A stretch of DNA of 64,000 nt from assembly GCF_011044995.1 (NCBI RefSeq), contig NZ_JAAKZW010000007.1:1-64000 (forward strand), read 5' to 3'. The stretch's first letter is position 1; the number at the start of each line of letters is the position of its first letter. The notes beneath the pieces were generated by a model that searched no databases, was not told the origin of the DNA, and saw only the letters and a program-made list of their open reading frames with translations. Made by a program: the position numbers and the translations under genes. The stretch comes from Streptomyces mesophilus (GTDB lineage: Bacteria > Actinomycetota > Actinomycetes > Streptomycetales > Streptomycetaceae). Positions 11,201 through 20,047 of this stretch are shown one piece after another.

Positions 11201-13140
11201 GCATGGGCCCGGGCTGGTACCTGCGGCGCCTGTCCCGGATGGCGCCGCGGGAGATCGGCGGCCGGATCGGCGACACGGTCCGCAGACGGCGCTGGCGCTC
11301 GACACCGCCCGACTGTCCGGACGTCGCCGGCGCCCGGTTCACCGCGGTGCTGCCCGAGGGCGCGCTCGCCGCGGTCCCGCCGGACGCCGCCAAACGCCTC
11401 GTCGCGGAGGCGGACCGGCTGATGGCCGGGCATATCGAGTACTTCGGAGTGGTACGCGACGACCTGACCGATCCGGACTGGTGGTACGACCCGAAGACCG
11501 GCCGCCGGGCGCCGTGGGGCTATGCGTTCGGGCTGCCGTACCGCAACGAGGACGCGGTCGGCGACATCAAGCAGATCTGGGAGCTGTCCCGGCACCAGTA
11601 CCTCACCGTCCTCGCCGCCGCCTACGCGCTCACCGGGGACGAGCGGTACGCCGAGCGCGTCGCCACGCACCTGCGGTCCTGGTGGGCGGCGAACGCGCCG
11701 TTGCGCGGAGTGCACTGGATCAGCGGGATCGAGCTGGGGATCCGGCTCCTGTCCTGGGTGTGGATCCGCCGGCTGCTCGACGGCTGGCCGGGCGCGGCCG
11801 GGCTGTTCGAGGACAACCCGGTGGCACGGCACCAGATCTGGCACCACCAGCGCTGGCTCGCCGCGTTCCCGAGCCGCGGATCCTCGGCGAACAACCACAT
11901 CATCGCCGAGACCGCCGGGCAGTTCGCCGCGTCCTGCGCGTTCGACTGGTTCCCGCACTCGGCGCGCTGGAGAGCCGACTCCTTACGGTCCCTCGACCGG
12001 CACCTGCGCGCCAACACCTTCCTCTCCGGTCTCAACCGCGAACTGGCCAGCGAGTACCACGGCCTGGTCCTCGAACTCGGCCTGGCCGCCCTGGCCGAGG
12101 CGGACCGCGCCCGTGTCCCGGTCCCCGCTACGGTGCGCCTGGTGCTGCTGCGGATGACCGACGCGCTCGCGGCCGTCGTGGACAACCGGCTGCGGCCACC
12201 GCGCCAGGGCGACGCGGACGACGGACACGGCCTGATCGTCGACGGCACGGGCACCGACCGCTGGGGCTCGCTGCTCGCCACCGGGGAGGCCGTGTTCGGA
12301 CGGCTCGACTGGTGGCCCCGGGTGACCGGCACCGATGTACGCACGCCGCTGCTCGCCGCGCTGATCGAGCCCACCGCACCGTCCGTGCCCCGGCCGGACG
12401 AGCGGCCCGCGCACTTCGCCGACGCCGGGCTCACCATCCTGCGCGGTCCCGGGGAGATCTGGTGCCGCTGCGACGGGGGTCCGCACGGGTTCCTGTCCAT
12501 CGCCGCGCACGCCCACGCGGACGCGCTCTCCGTCGAGGTGCGGCAGGACGGCGTCGACATCCTCGCGGACCCGGGGACGTACTGCTATCACGGGCAGCCC
12601 GAGTGGCGCGCGTACTTCCGCTCGACCCTCGCCCACAACACCTTGCGCCTTGACGGCGCCGACCAGTCCGTCTCCGGCGGCCCGTTCCTGTGGACCCGGC
12701 ACGCGACGAGCCGCGTCCTGGCCGTGGACACGGCGGACGGGGATGTGGCCCGCTGGTCCGCCGAACACGACGGCTACCAGCCCTCCGTGCACCGCCGCCG
12801 GGTCGAACTTGCCGCAGCCGGCCGTGAGTTGACGATGGTCGACGAGGTCGACGGCTCACGACGTGACGTGCACCTGGCATTCCACCTCGGCCCGGAGGTC
12901 TCCGCGCGGCTGACGGGCAGCCGGGCCGAGCTCACCTGGACCCGTGACGGCGAGCAGCGCTCCGCCGTGCTCGACCTGCCCGCCCGGCTGTCCTGGCAGG
13001 CGCACCGAGGCGAGAGCAACCCGCCGCTCGGCTGGTACTCCGCCGGCTTCGGCCGCAAGGAACCCGCCACCACGCTCGTCGGCACAGGAGCCGCCGACGG
13101 CGAGGCGGAGTTCGTCACCGTACTCAGGTTCCAGGGCTAG
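11197..13140 (+). CDS. Heparinase II/III (alginate lyase) family protein
   Basis: This 647-residue protein has an alpha-toroid N-terminal half and a beta-sandwich C-terminal half, as in uronate polysaccharide lyases. The helical part shows SSANNHIIAE near residue 228, with the Asn-His pair expected at the active centre. The C-terminal part has HAHADALSVEV and DPGTYCYHG, the metal and substrate region of the family. No signal peptide is visible, so it may act in the cytoplasm on a precursor, or be non-catalytic; that is unresolved. It is coupled by ATGA to the bi-domain oxidoreductase, its usual partner. Confidence 0.88.
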   Translation: MSMGPGWYLRRLSRMAPREIGGRIGDTVRRRRWRSTPPDCPDVAGARFTAVLPEGALAAVPPDAAKRLVAEADRLMAGHIEYFGVVRDDLTDPDWWYDPKTGRRAPWGYAFGLPYRNEDAVGDIKQIWELSRHQYLTVLAAAYALTGDERYAERVATHLRSWWAANAPLRGVHWISGIELGIRLLSWVWIRRLLDGWPGAAGLFEDNPVARHQIWHHQRWLAAFPSRGSSANNHIIAETAGQFAASCAFDWFPHSARWRADSLRSLDRHLRANTFLSGLNRELASEYHGLVLELGLAALAEADRARVPVPATVRLVLLRMTDALAAVVDNRLRPPRQGDADDGHGLIVDGTGTDRWGSLLATGEAVFGRLDWWPRVTGTDVRTPLLAALIEPTAPSVPRPDERPAHFADAGLTILRGPGEIWCRCDGGPHGFLSIAAHAHADALSVEVRQDGVDILADPGTYCYHGQPEWRAYFRSTLAHNTLRLDGADQSVSGGPFLWTRHATSRVLAVDTADGDVARWSAEHDGYQPSVHRRRVELAAAGRELTMVDEVDGSRRDVHLAFHLGPEVSARLTGSRAELTWTRDGEQRSAVLDLPARLSWQAHRGESNPPLGWYSAGFGRKEPATTLVGTGAADGEAEFVTVLRFQG

Positions 13141-13152
13141 GGGGGAGGGCGC

Positions 13153-14706
13153 GTGGGGATCAAGTGGCGGCTTCGGACGTACGCGACGGCGGCACCGCTC
13201 GCGCTGGCTCTGCTGGCCGTGACCGGATGCACGGGCAGCCCGGACGCACCGGCGAAACCGGGCGACCGGGCACCGTCGACGGCAGGGTCGGGGAAGCCGT
13301 CCCCGGCCGTCGCGCGGGTGTGCGCGAAGCCCGCGGAAGGACCGGCGAAGGCGCCGAAGGGTGCGGTCACCGTCGACCCCGCGGTGGTGAACGACCTCGC
13401 CGCGAAGACCAAGAACAGCCCGCCGAACACCACCTTCTGGCTGCGGCCGGGCACCCACACGCTCGAGGCGGACCGCTACGCCCAGGTGCTGCCCAAGAAG
13501 GGGAACACCTACCTCGGTGCGCCGGGCGCGGTACTCGACGGCAGCGGGACCAACCAGTACGCGTTCAGCGGCAGCGCGCCCGACGTCACGCTGCGCCATC
13601 TGACCGTGCAGGGCTTCGTGGCGCCGCACGACCAGGGCGTGGTCAACCACGACTCGGCCGACGGCTGGGTGATCGAGCACAACACCGTCAAGGAGAACTC
13701 CGGCGCCGCTCTGATGGCCGGAGCACGCCAGAAAGTACGCGCCAACTGCCTGCGCGACAACGGCCAGTACGGCCTCAACGCCTACAAGGCCGGCGACTCC
13801 ATCACCGGCCTCGTCGTCGAGGGCAACGAGATCACCGGCAACAACACCGGCGACTGGGAGCGCAAGAAGCCGGGCTGCGGCTGCACCGGAGGCATCAAGT
13901 TCTGGGCCGTCAACGGCGCCGACATCCGCGGCAACTGGGTGCACGACAATCGCGGAACCGGTCTGTGGGCGGACACCAACAACAACGACTTCCGTATCGA
14001 AGGCAATGTGATCGAAGCCAACGACGGCGCCGCGCTGATCTACGAGACCAGCTACAACGCGGTGATCACGAACAACACGATCCGGCGCAACAACTGGATC
14101 GAGGGGCGCAGAGGCGCCGACCGGGGCGACAGCTTCCCGTTCGCGACCGTCTACGTGTCCGAGTCCGGCGGCGAACCACGGGTCAAGGCCCGTACGGACA
14201 AGATCGAGATCTCCCGCAACGTCATGGAGAACAACTGGTCGGGGATCACCCTGTGGGAGAACGCCGACCGGTTCTGCAACAGCCCGGCCAACACCTCGAC
14301 CGGCAGCTGCACCTTGCTGGTGCGCGACGCCGACCGCTGTGCACAGCCGGCGATCGCCAAGCCGCCGCTCCACGCAGACTGCCGCTGGAAGACCCAGCGG
14401 GTGGACATCCACGACAACGAGTTCGTCCTCGACCTGGCGGTCGTCAAGTGCAAGAAGGCGGAATGCGGCCGCATGGCGGTCCTCGCCAACTACGGAACGT
14501 ACCCCGACTGGTCGCCGTACAAGGGCGACAAGGTGGCCGAAGCGGTCACGCGCGCACAGGACAACCGCTGGTACGACAACGTCTACCGCGGCCCCTGGAG
14601 CTTCGTCGCGCACGATCCGAGCGGGACGCTCGACGTCAAGCAGTGGCAGGGCGCCAAGTACGGGCAGGACGCGGGCAGCACGTTCCGGCCACGGGCAGGT
14701 GGTTGA
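13153..14706 (+). CDS. Right-handed parallel beta-helix lipoprotein
   Basis: The 517-residue protein is a predicted surface lipoprotein: a positively charged start, a hydrophobic stretch and a lipobox ending LLAVTGC with Cys26 as the lipidated residue. After a Pro/Ala linker, repeated coils rich in Asn (GLVVEGNEITGNNTGD, FRIEGNVIEANDG) form a pectate-lyase-like beta-helix. Such folds occur in polysaccharide lyases, epimerases (AlgG) and binding proteins. Its position after the lyase-fold gene supports action on the exported polymer. The GTG follows GGGGGAGGG. The enzymatic activity is not deducible. Confidence 0.85.
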   Translation: MGIKWRLRTYATAAPLALALLAVTGCTGSPDAPAKPGDRAPSTAGSGKPSPAVARVCAKPAEGPAKAPKGAVTVDPAVVNDLAAKTKNSPPNTTFWLRPGTHTLEADRYAQVLPKKGNTYLGAPGAVLDGSGTNQYAFSGSAPDVTLRHLTVQGFVAPHDQGVVNHDSADGWVIEHNTVKENSGAALMAGARQKVRANCLRDNGQYGLNAYKAGDSITGLVVEGNEITGNNTGDWERKKPGCGCTGGIKFWAVNGADIRGNWVHDNRGTGLWADTNNNDFRIEGNVIEANDGAALIYETSYNAVITNNTIRRNNWIEGRRGADRGDSFPFATVYVSESGGEPRVKARTDKIEISRNVMENNWSGITLWENADRFCNSPANTSTGSCTLLVRDADRCAQPAIAKPPLHADCRWKTQRVDIHDNEFVLDLAVVKCKKAECGRMAVLANYGTYPDWSPYKGDKVAEAVTRAQDNRWYDNVYRGPWSFVAHDPSGTLDVKQWQGAKYGQDAGSTFRPRAGG

Positions 14707-14707
14707 G

Positions 14708-15961
14708 ATGCCTGCCGAGACGGCCGGGGAGCACACACCGAAGCTCGTGGGGGTGGCCTGGGGGCTGCTGATCCTCAACACCCTCGGCTCCGCCGGGGCG
14801 CAGACCATCATTCCGCTGCCCCGCTCCCTCATCCAGATGGTGACCATGGGCTCGCTGGTCGCGGCGTTCGTGGTGGCCGTCGCGGTCAATCCCCGGCTGC
14901 GCTTGAGGCCCAGCGCGCTGCTGCTTCTGCTGACGCTGCTCCTGGTGCCGAGCGTGATCGCCAGCGCGAACCTGGAGGCCGGGTTCGGTGCGCTGTTCCG
15001 CTGCGGGCGCTTCGCTCTCTTCGTCGCCACGCTGTGGCTGCTCAGCCGCTGGTGGAACGGGGACCTGACGTTCGTCCGCAGCCATATCCGGATGTACTTC
15101 GCGGTGCTCGGGTCGGTGGCCGCCGGACTGCTCCTCTCGCCGGGCGCCGCCATGCCGGACCTCTACGGCGGTCGGCTCGTCGGCGCGCTGTGGCCGCTCA
15201 CCCCGCCGCAGATCGGCCAGTACGCCGCGGTGATCATCGGGCTCACGGTGCTGCTCCTCCTGGGCCGCCGCACCGACCGGGCGAGCGCGGCGGTGATCAT
15301 CGTGCCGTCCCTGTTCCTGCTCGCGCTGACCCACACACGGACCGCGACACTCGGTCTGCTCATCGGCCTGCTCGTGGCGATCGGTTCGCTGGTCATGACC
15401 AGCGCGGCGGCCCGCCGGTTCTTCGCCTGGGCGGTCCTGGTGGCCGCGGTGGCCGCGGTGGCGTTCGGCTCCCTGCTCCAGGCGTGGTTCCTGCGCGGCC
15501 AGACCCAGGAGTACTTCACCAGCCTCACCGGCCGGGCCAAGGTCTGGGACGCCCTGCTCGCGGCGCCGCGGACGGCCTCGGAGCAGCTGTTCGGCGTGGG
15601 GCTCGGCGACAAGTCGTACGGCGGCCTCCCGATCGACAACAGCTGGCTGGCCGTCTACCACGAGCAGGGACTGACCGGCATCGTCCTCGTCTCGGCGTTC
15701 ATCGCCGTCCTCGGCGGCGTCGCGCTCCTTCGGCAACCGTCCCTGTCCAGGGCGTGCGCGCTCTTCCTGATCAGCTACTGCGCGATCGCGTCGTACACCG
15801 AGGCGGGGCTCGGCGACGCCTCGCCCTATCTGCTCCATCTGGCGCTGGCCGCCTCGCTGTTGGCGGCACCCGCCGTGCCGGCGCCCGCCGCGCCGTCCCC
15901 CCTGCCGTACGCCCCTCGACGGCGCGTACCGCGCTGGGCCCGTGGATCGGAGGTGAGCTGA
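14708..15961 (+). CDS. O-antigen ligase/Wzy-like polymerase
   Basis: This is an integral membrane protein of 417 residues with about ten hydrophobic segments. The C-terminal half has LTHTRTATLGLL followed by a large outer loop and GVGLGDKS with IDNSWLAVYHEQGLTG, the pattern of the Wzy_C family (HNxxL...E.G). It should polymerise flipped repeat units outside the membrane, or ligate polymer to an acceptor. The tail is Pro/Ala-rich. I chose the ATG at 14708, two bases after the upstream stop. It completes the Wzx/Wzy/Wzz set with the flippase at 22419 and the two Wzz proteins. Confidence 0.85.
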   Translation: MPAETAGEHTPKLVGVAWGLLILNTLGSAGAQTIIPLPRSLIQMVTMGSLVAAFVVAVAVNPRLRLRPSALLLLLTLLLVPSVIASANLEAGFGALFRCGRFALFVATLWLLSRWWNGDLTFVRSHIRMYFAVLGSVAAGLLLSPGAAMPDLYGGRLVGALWPLTPPQIGQYAAVIIGLTVLLLLGRRTDRASAAVIIVPSLFLLALTHTRTATLGLLIGLLVAIGSLVMTSAAARRFFAWAVLVAAVAAVAFGSLLQAWFLRGQTQEYFTSLTGRAKVWDALLAAPRTASEQLFGVGLGDKSYGGLPIDNSWLAVYHEQGLTGIVLVSAFIAVLGGVALLRQPSLSRACALFLISYCAIASYTEAGLGDASPYLLHLALAASLLAAPAVPAPAAPSPLPYAPRRRVPRWARGSEVS

Positions 15962-15963
15962 GC

Positions 15964-17166
15964 ATGCATGTCCTCGTGGTGCACAACCGCTACGCGTCGG
16001 CGCAGCCGAGTGGCGAGAACAAGGTCGTCGACCAGGAGATGGCGCTGCTGCGGGAGGCAGGCCACCGGGTCGAGCTGTTCGAGCGCCGCAGCGACGACAT
16101 CGCCGCCCGGTCGCTGCTCGGGAAGGTCGCCGTGCCGCTCCAGGTGCCCTGGAACCCGGCGGTCCGACGGGAGTTGACCGCACGGCTCCGCAGCGACCGG
16201 CCGGACGTCGTCCATATCCACAACGTCTTTCCGCTCCTGTCGCCCGCGGTCCTCGCCGCCTGCGCCGACGCCGGTGTGCCGGCTGTCGCGACGCTGCACA
16301 ACTACACGCAGGTCTGCGCGCCCGGCACGCTGCAGCGGGACGGCCGACCGTGCACCGAGTGCGTCGGCTCCTCGCCGCTGCCCGCCGTCCGGCACGGCTG
16401 CTACCGCGGCTCCCGGCTCGCGACGGTGCCGCTCGCGGTCGGCATGTCGGCCAACCGGCGCAGGTGGTGGTCCGGCGTGGTGCGCTTCCTGTGCATCTCC
16501 GAGGCGCAGCGCGACGTTCTCGTACGGGCCGGTCTGCCCTCCGAACTCGCTTCGGTGAAGCACAACTTCGTGCCCGACCCCGGGGTCGTCCGCACCGGCG
16601 ACGGTGAGCATCTGCTCTATCTCGGGCGGCTCGCCGAGGCCAAGGGCGTACGGCTGCTCATGGCGGCCTGGGACGAGGTCGCGGAGGTCGGCGGGGTGGG
16701 CGTGCCGCTGGTGATCGCGGGCACGGGACCGCTGGAGCGCGAGGTGACCGCATGGGCGGCCGGCCGGGACGACGTGCGTTACGTCGGCCTGTACGACACG
16801 GACCAGTGCCGCCAGGCCCTCGCCCGGGCGGTCGCCGTGGTCGCGCCGTCGACCTGGCTCGAGGCGTTCGGCCTGGTGGTGGTGGAGGCGATGGCGGCGG
16901 GGGTGCCGGCCGTCGCCGCCGGACACGGGGCCTTCGCCGAACTCGTCGAGGACGGCGTGACCGGGCTGCTGCACCGGCCTGGCGATCCCGCCTCGCTCGC
17001 CTCCTGCCTGCGCCGGATCACGGCCGACCCGGCGCGGAACGGGGAGATGGGCCAAGCGGCCCGGCACCGCTACGAGAAGGACTTCAGCCCGGCCGTCGGG
17101 CTCGAACGCCTGGTGGACGAGTACCGCACCGCGGCAGACGGAAGAGGACCGCACGGCGACAACTGA
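15964..17166 (+). CDS. Glycosyltransferase family 4
   Basis: The protein (400 residues) is a GT-B glycosyltransferase. The N-terminal acceptor domain has VVHNRYASAQPSGENKVV and TLHNYTQVCAPGTL with a cysteine-rich stretch (CTECVG), common in polysaccharide GT4 enzymes. The donor domain shows YLGRLAEAKGVRLL and EAFGLVVVEAMAAGVPAVAA, the EX7E motif of the family. The start at 15964 is two bases after the polymerase stop. Its 3' end, including the stop codon, lies in the first unit of a 24-25 bp tandem repeat, the only appreciable gap (84 bases) inside this operon. Confidence 0.9.
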   Translation: MHVLVVHNRYASAQPSGENKVVDQEMALLREAGHRVELFERRSDDIAARSLLGKVAVPLQVPWNPAVRRELTARLRSDRPDVVHIHNVFPLLSPAVLAACADAGVPAVATLHNYTQVCAPGTLQRDGRPCTECVGSSPLPAVRHGCYRGSRLATVPLAVGMSANRRRWWSGVVRFLCISEAQRDVLVRAGLPSELASVKHNFVPDPGVVRTGDGEHLLYLGRLAEAKGVRLLMAAWDEVAEVGGVGVPLVIAGTGPLEREVTAWAAGRDDVRYVGLYDTDQCRQALARAVAVVAPSTWLEAFGLVVVEAMAAGVPAVAAGHGAFAELVEDGVTGLLHRPGDPASLASCLRRITADPARNGEMGQAARHRYEKDFSPAVGLERLVDEYRTAADGRGPHGDN

Positions 17167-17221
17167 ACAGGTGGCGCACGGCACCAACTGGACAAGTGCG
17201 CACCGCAACAAGTGAACAAGT
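17149..17221. repeat. Three tandem 24-25 bp repeats spanning a stop codon
   Basis: Units begin at 17149, 17173 and 17198 and share the core GCAC(G/C)GC(G/A)(A/C)CAA(C/G)TG(A/G)ACA(A/G)GT. The first contains the glycosyltransferase stop codon (17164-17166). They fill most of the gap before the methyltransferase gene. No stem-loop is evident. Confidence 0.8.
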
Positions 17222-17250
17222 ACCGCACTGTCATAAATGGGGGGCAGTAG

Positions 17251-18486
17251 ATGACACGATGCCGACTCTGCGGCTCGGCGGCGCTGGCGAGCGTCGTCGA
17301 TCTGGGGGCTACTCCGCCGTGCGAGAGCTTTCTCGCAGCGGACCGACTCGACCTGCCGGAGCCCGCGTTCCCGCTGCACCTGCGGGTCTGCACGGACTGC
17401 TGGCTGGCACAGATCCCACCGCTGATCACACCCGAGGAGACGTTCAAGGAGTACGCGTACTTCTCCTCGTACTCGACCTCATGGGTGGAGCACGCGCGCA
17501 CCTTCGTCACCGACGCCGCCGGACGGGCGGGGCTCCGGCAGGACGCGTTCGTCGTCGAAGTCGCCAGCAACGACGGGTACTTGCTGCGTCACGTGGTGGA
17601 CCGGGGGATCCGCTGCCTCGGCATCGAACCCTCCGTCAACGTCGGCGCGGCGGCGCGCGAGGCGGGGGTGCCGACCCTCACGGAGTTCCTGAGCCCGGCC
17701 GTGGGCTCCGCCGTCCGCGCCGAGCACGGACCGGCCGACCTGGTCGTGGCCAACAACGTGTACGCGCACATCCCGGACGTCGTCGGGTTCACCGAGGGGC
17801 TGCGCGCCTTGGTCGCGGACGACGGCTGGGTCTCCATCGAGGTGCAGCATCTGCTGACCCTGATCGAGGAGAACCAGTACGACACGATCTACCACGAGCA
17901 CTTCCAGTACTACACGGTCGCCTCCGCGATCCGGGCCCTCGCGAGCGGCGGACTCGCCCTCGTGGACGTCGAGTTGCTGCCCACGCACGGCGGCTCCATC
18001 CGGCTGTGGGCCAGGCCGGCCGGGGCGGCCGGTGAACCGAGCGCGCGCGTGGCCGACGTACTGGCCCGCGAAAAAGCCGCGGGGCTACAGGAGTTGTCCG
18101 GGTACGCGGAGTTCTCCGCCCGGGTCGCGAAGGTCCGCCGTGACCTCCTCAAGTTCCTCATCGAGGCGGCCGAACGCGGCGAGACCGTCGTCGGCTACGG
18201 CGCCCCCGGCAAGGGCAACACCCTGCTCAACCACTGCGGCATCCGGCCCGACCTGCTCGCGTACACGGTCGACCGCAACCCGTACAAACACGGCAAGTTC
18301 ACACCCGGCACGCGGATCCCGATCCTGCCGCCCGAGCAGATCGCCGCCGACCGGCCCGACTACGTCCTCGTCCTGCCGTGGAACCTGCGGGCCGAGCTCA
18401 TCGAGCAGCTGTCCTTCGTCCATGAATGGGGCGGCCGCCTTGTCTTTCCCATCCCGGAACTGAGCATTGTCGAGGTCACGCCATGA
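17251..18486 (+). CDS. Sugar C-methyltransferase (zinc-domain SAM enzyme)
   Basis: This 411-residue protein has the three-part plan of sugar C-methyltransferases such as NovU or TylC3. An N-terminal zinc site uses C4, C7, C47 and C50 (CRLCGS and RVCTDC). The central SAM domain has VVEVASNDGYLL, and the C-terminal putative sugar-binding domain has VGYGAPGKGNTLLNHC. It would methylate a keto-sugar nucleotide at carbon. It opens the embedded sugar cassette (17251-22422) and is coupled by ATGA to the nucleotidyltransferase. GGGGGGCAG precedes the ATG. Substrate is inference. Confidence 0.88.
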   Translation: MTRCRLCGSAALASVVDLGATPPCESFLAADRLDLPEPAFPLHLRVCTDCWLAQIPPLITPEETFKEYAYFSSYSTSWVEHARTFVTDAAGRAGLRQDAFVVEVASNDGYLLRHVVDRGIRCLGIEPSVNVGAAAREAGVPTLTEFLSPAVGSAVRAEHGPADLVVANNVYAHIPDVVGFTEGLRALVADDGWVSIEVQHLLTLIEENQYDTIYHEHFQYYTVASAIRALASGGLALVDVELLPTHGGSIRLWARPAGAAGEPSARVADVLAREKAAGLQELSGYAEFSARVAKVRRDLLKFLIEAAERGETVVGYGAPGKGNTLLNHCGIRPDLLAYTVDRNPYKHGKFTPGTRIPILPPEQIAADRPDYVLVLPWNLRAELIEQLSFVHEWGGRLVFPIPELSIVEVTP

Positions 18487-19277
18487 AGGTCGTCCTGTTC
18501 TGCGGCGGTTACGGGATGCGGATGCGCAGCGGAGCCGCCGACGACATCCCCAAGCCCATGGCGATGGTCGGCCCCCGGCCGCTGATCTGGCACGTCATGC
18601 GCTACTACGCGCACTTCGGCCACACGGAGTTCATCCTCTGCCTCGGCTACGGAGCGCACCACATCAAGGACTTCTTCCTGCACTACGAGGAGACCACGTC
18701 CAACGACTTCGTGCTGCGCGGCGGACGGACCGAGCTCCTGTCCACCGACATCGCCGACTGGACCATCACGTTCGCGCAGACCGGCGTGGAGTCACCGATC
18801 GGGGAGCGGCTGCGGCGGGTGCGTCACCACCTGGACGGCGACGACATGTTCCTGGCCAACTACGCCGACGTCCTCACCGACGCCCCGCTGCCGCGGATGA
18901 TCGACTCCTTCACCCGGCGCGACGCCGGCGCCTCCATGATGGTCGTGCCGCCGCAGTCCTCCTTCCACTGCGTCGATCTGGGCGAGGACGGACTGGTGGG
19001 CGGCATCACCGCGGTCAGCGAACTGCCGCTGTGGGAGAACGGCGGCTACTTCGTGCTCCGCCAGGAGGTCTTCGACCACATACCCGAAGGCGGCGACCTC
19101 GTCGCCGACGGATGCGCCCAACTGGCCAAGCGCGGACGCCTCGTGGCGCACCAGCACCGCGGGTTCTGGAAGCCGACCGATACGGTGAAGGAACGCGCCG
19201 CGCTCGACGCCGCCTACGCGCGCGGCGAGCGGCCGTGGGCGCTGTGGGAACGCGAAGACGCCGGGGTGGGCGCGTGA
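18483..19277 (+). CDS. Sugar nucleotidyltransferase (glucose-1-phosphate cytidylyltransferase-like)
   Basis: The 264-residue protein should activate a sugar-1-phosphate with a nucleoside triphosphate, probably CTP. The N-terminal signature FCGGYGMRMR, then DIPKPMAMVGPRPLIWHVM, and FILCLGYGAHHIKDFF match RfbF-type cytidylyltransferases and not the dTDP (RmlA) type. EN-GGYF and WKPTDTVKE close the sugar-binding site. The start at 18483 overlaps the methyltransferase stop (ATGA). No CDP-glucose 4,6-dehydratase is recognisable next to it, so the downstream route of the activated sugar is open. Confidence 0.88.
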   Translation: MKVVLFCGGYGMRMRSGAADDIPKPMAMVGPRPLIWHVMRYYAHFGHTEFILCLGYGAHHIKDFFLHYEETTSNDFVLRGGRTELLSTDIADWTITFAQTGVESPIGERLRRVRHHLDGDDMFLANYADVLTDAPLPRMIDSFTRRDAGASMMVVPPQSSFHCVDLGEDGLVGGITAVSELPLWENGGYFVLRQEVFDHIPEGGDLVADGCAQLAKRGRLVAHQHRGFWKPTDTVKERAALDAAYARGERPWALWEREDAGVGA

Positions 19278-20044
19278 TCCGGCTCGGCGTGGGGCGGCGC
19301 CTCGACCGTATCGTCGCCGTGGGCGCGCACTGCGACGACATCGCCATCGGAGCCGGCGGCACGCTCCTGACGCTGTGCAGCGCGCGGCCCGGCCTGCGCA
19401 TCGACGCGCTGGTCCTCTCCGGCGGTGGCAGCGACCGCGAACAGGAGGAGCGGGCCGCGCTCTTGGCGTTCTGCCCGGGCGCCGAACTGCGCCTGACCGT
19501 GCTCAAGTTGCCGGACGGCCGGGTGCCCGCGCACTGGGAGGAGGCCAAGGCCGCGGTCGAGGAGCTGCGCGAGCAGACCGAGCCAGACGTGGTCCTCGCC
19601 CCGCGCACCGACGACGCGCACCAGGACCACCGCGGCCTGGCGCAGCTCGTCACCACCGCATTCCGCGACCACCTCGTCCTCGGCTACGAGATCGCCAAAT
19701 GGGACGGCGACCTCGGCCGTCCCGTGGCGTACCAGCCGCTGGCGCCTGAACTCGCCGAGGAGAAGGTGCGGCTCCTCCACGAGCACTACCCCTCGCAGCG
19801 GCACCGGTCCTGGTTCGACCGCGAGGCGTTCCTCGGGCTCGCCCGCATCCGCGGCATCGAATGCCATACGCGCTACGCCGAGGCGTACGCCGTCACCAAA
19901 CTCACGCTCGACCTGGGCGCCTTCACGCCGAGCGCTCCCACTCCGAGCGTTTCGGCACCGAGCGTTTCGCCACCGAGCGTTTCGGCACCGGACGCATTCG
20001 CACCGATCGATCTCACTCCGAGCGCACTCACCCTGGGGGACTGA
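19274..20044 (+). CDS. PIG-L family deacetylase with repeat tail
   Basis: This 256-residue protein belongs to the zinc-dependent PIG-L/LmbE deacetylases, which remove N-acetyl groups from sugars. The metal motif is GAHCDDIAIGAGGT near residues 17-30 (the usual AHPDD is AHCDD here), with DDAHQDHRG near residue 116. The catalytic fold ends near residue 218; the rest is seven five-residue repeats starting with proline, encoded by a 15-bp tandem repeat. The GTG start at 19274 overlaps the previous stop. It may deacetylate an amino sugar in the cassette. Confidence 0.85.
   Translation: MIRLGVGRRLDRIVAVGAHCDDIAIGAGGTLLTLCSARPGLRIDALVLSGGGSDREQEERAALLAFCPGAELRLTVLKLPDGRVPAHWEEAKAAVEELREQTEPDVVLAPRTDDAHQDHRGLAQLVTTAFRDHLVLGYEIAKWDGDLGRPVAYQPLAPELAEEKVRLLHEHYPSQRHRSWFDREAFLGLARIRGIECHTRYAEAYAVTKLTLDLGAFTPSAPTPSVSAPSVSPPSVSAPDAFAPIDLTPSALTLGD
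19928..20032 (+). repeat. Seven 15-bp coding repeats (proline pentapeptides)
   Basis: Units of 15 bp with consensus CCGAGCGTTTCGGCA start at 19928 and run in frame to 20032. They encode PSAPT, PSVSA, PSVSP, PSVSA, PDAFA, PIDLT and PSALT. The central three copies are almost identical and the outer ones diverged, as expected from slippage expansion. Confidence 0.85.
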
Positions 20045-20047
20045 ACC

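Noticed and set aside
12856..15153. Long minus-strand frame opposite the beta-helix and polymerase genes
   Set aside because: Composition is Arg/Val/Asp-rich without motifs, and it crosses three well-supported genes on the other strand.
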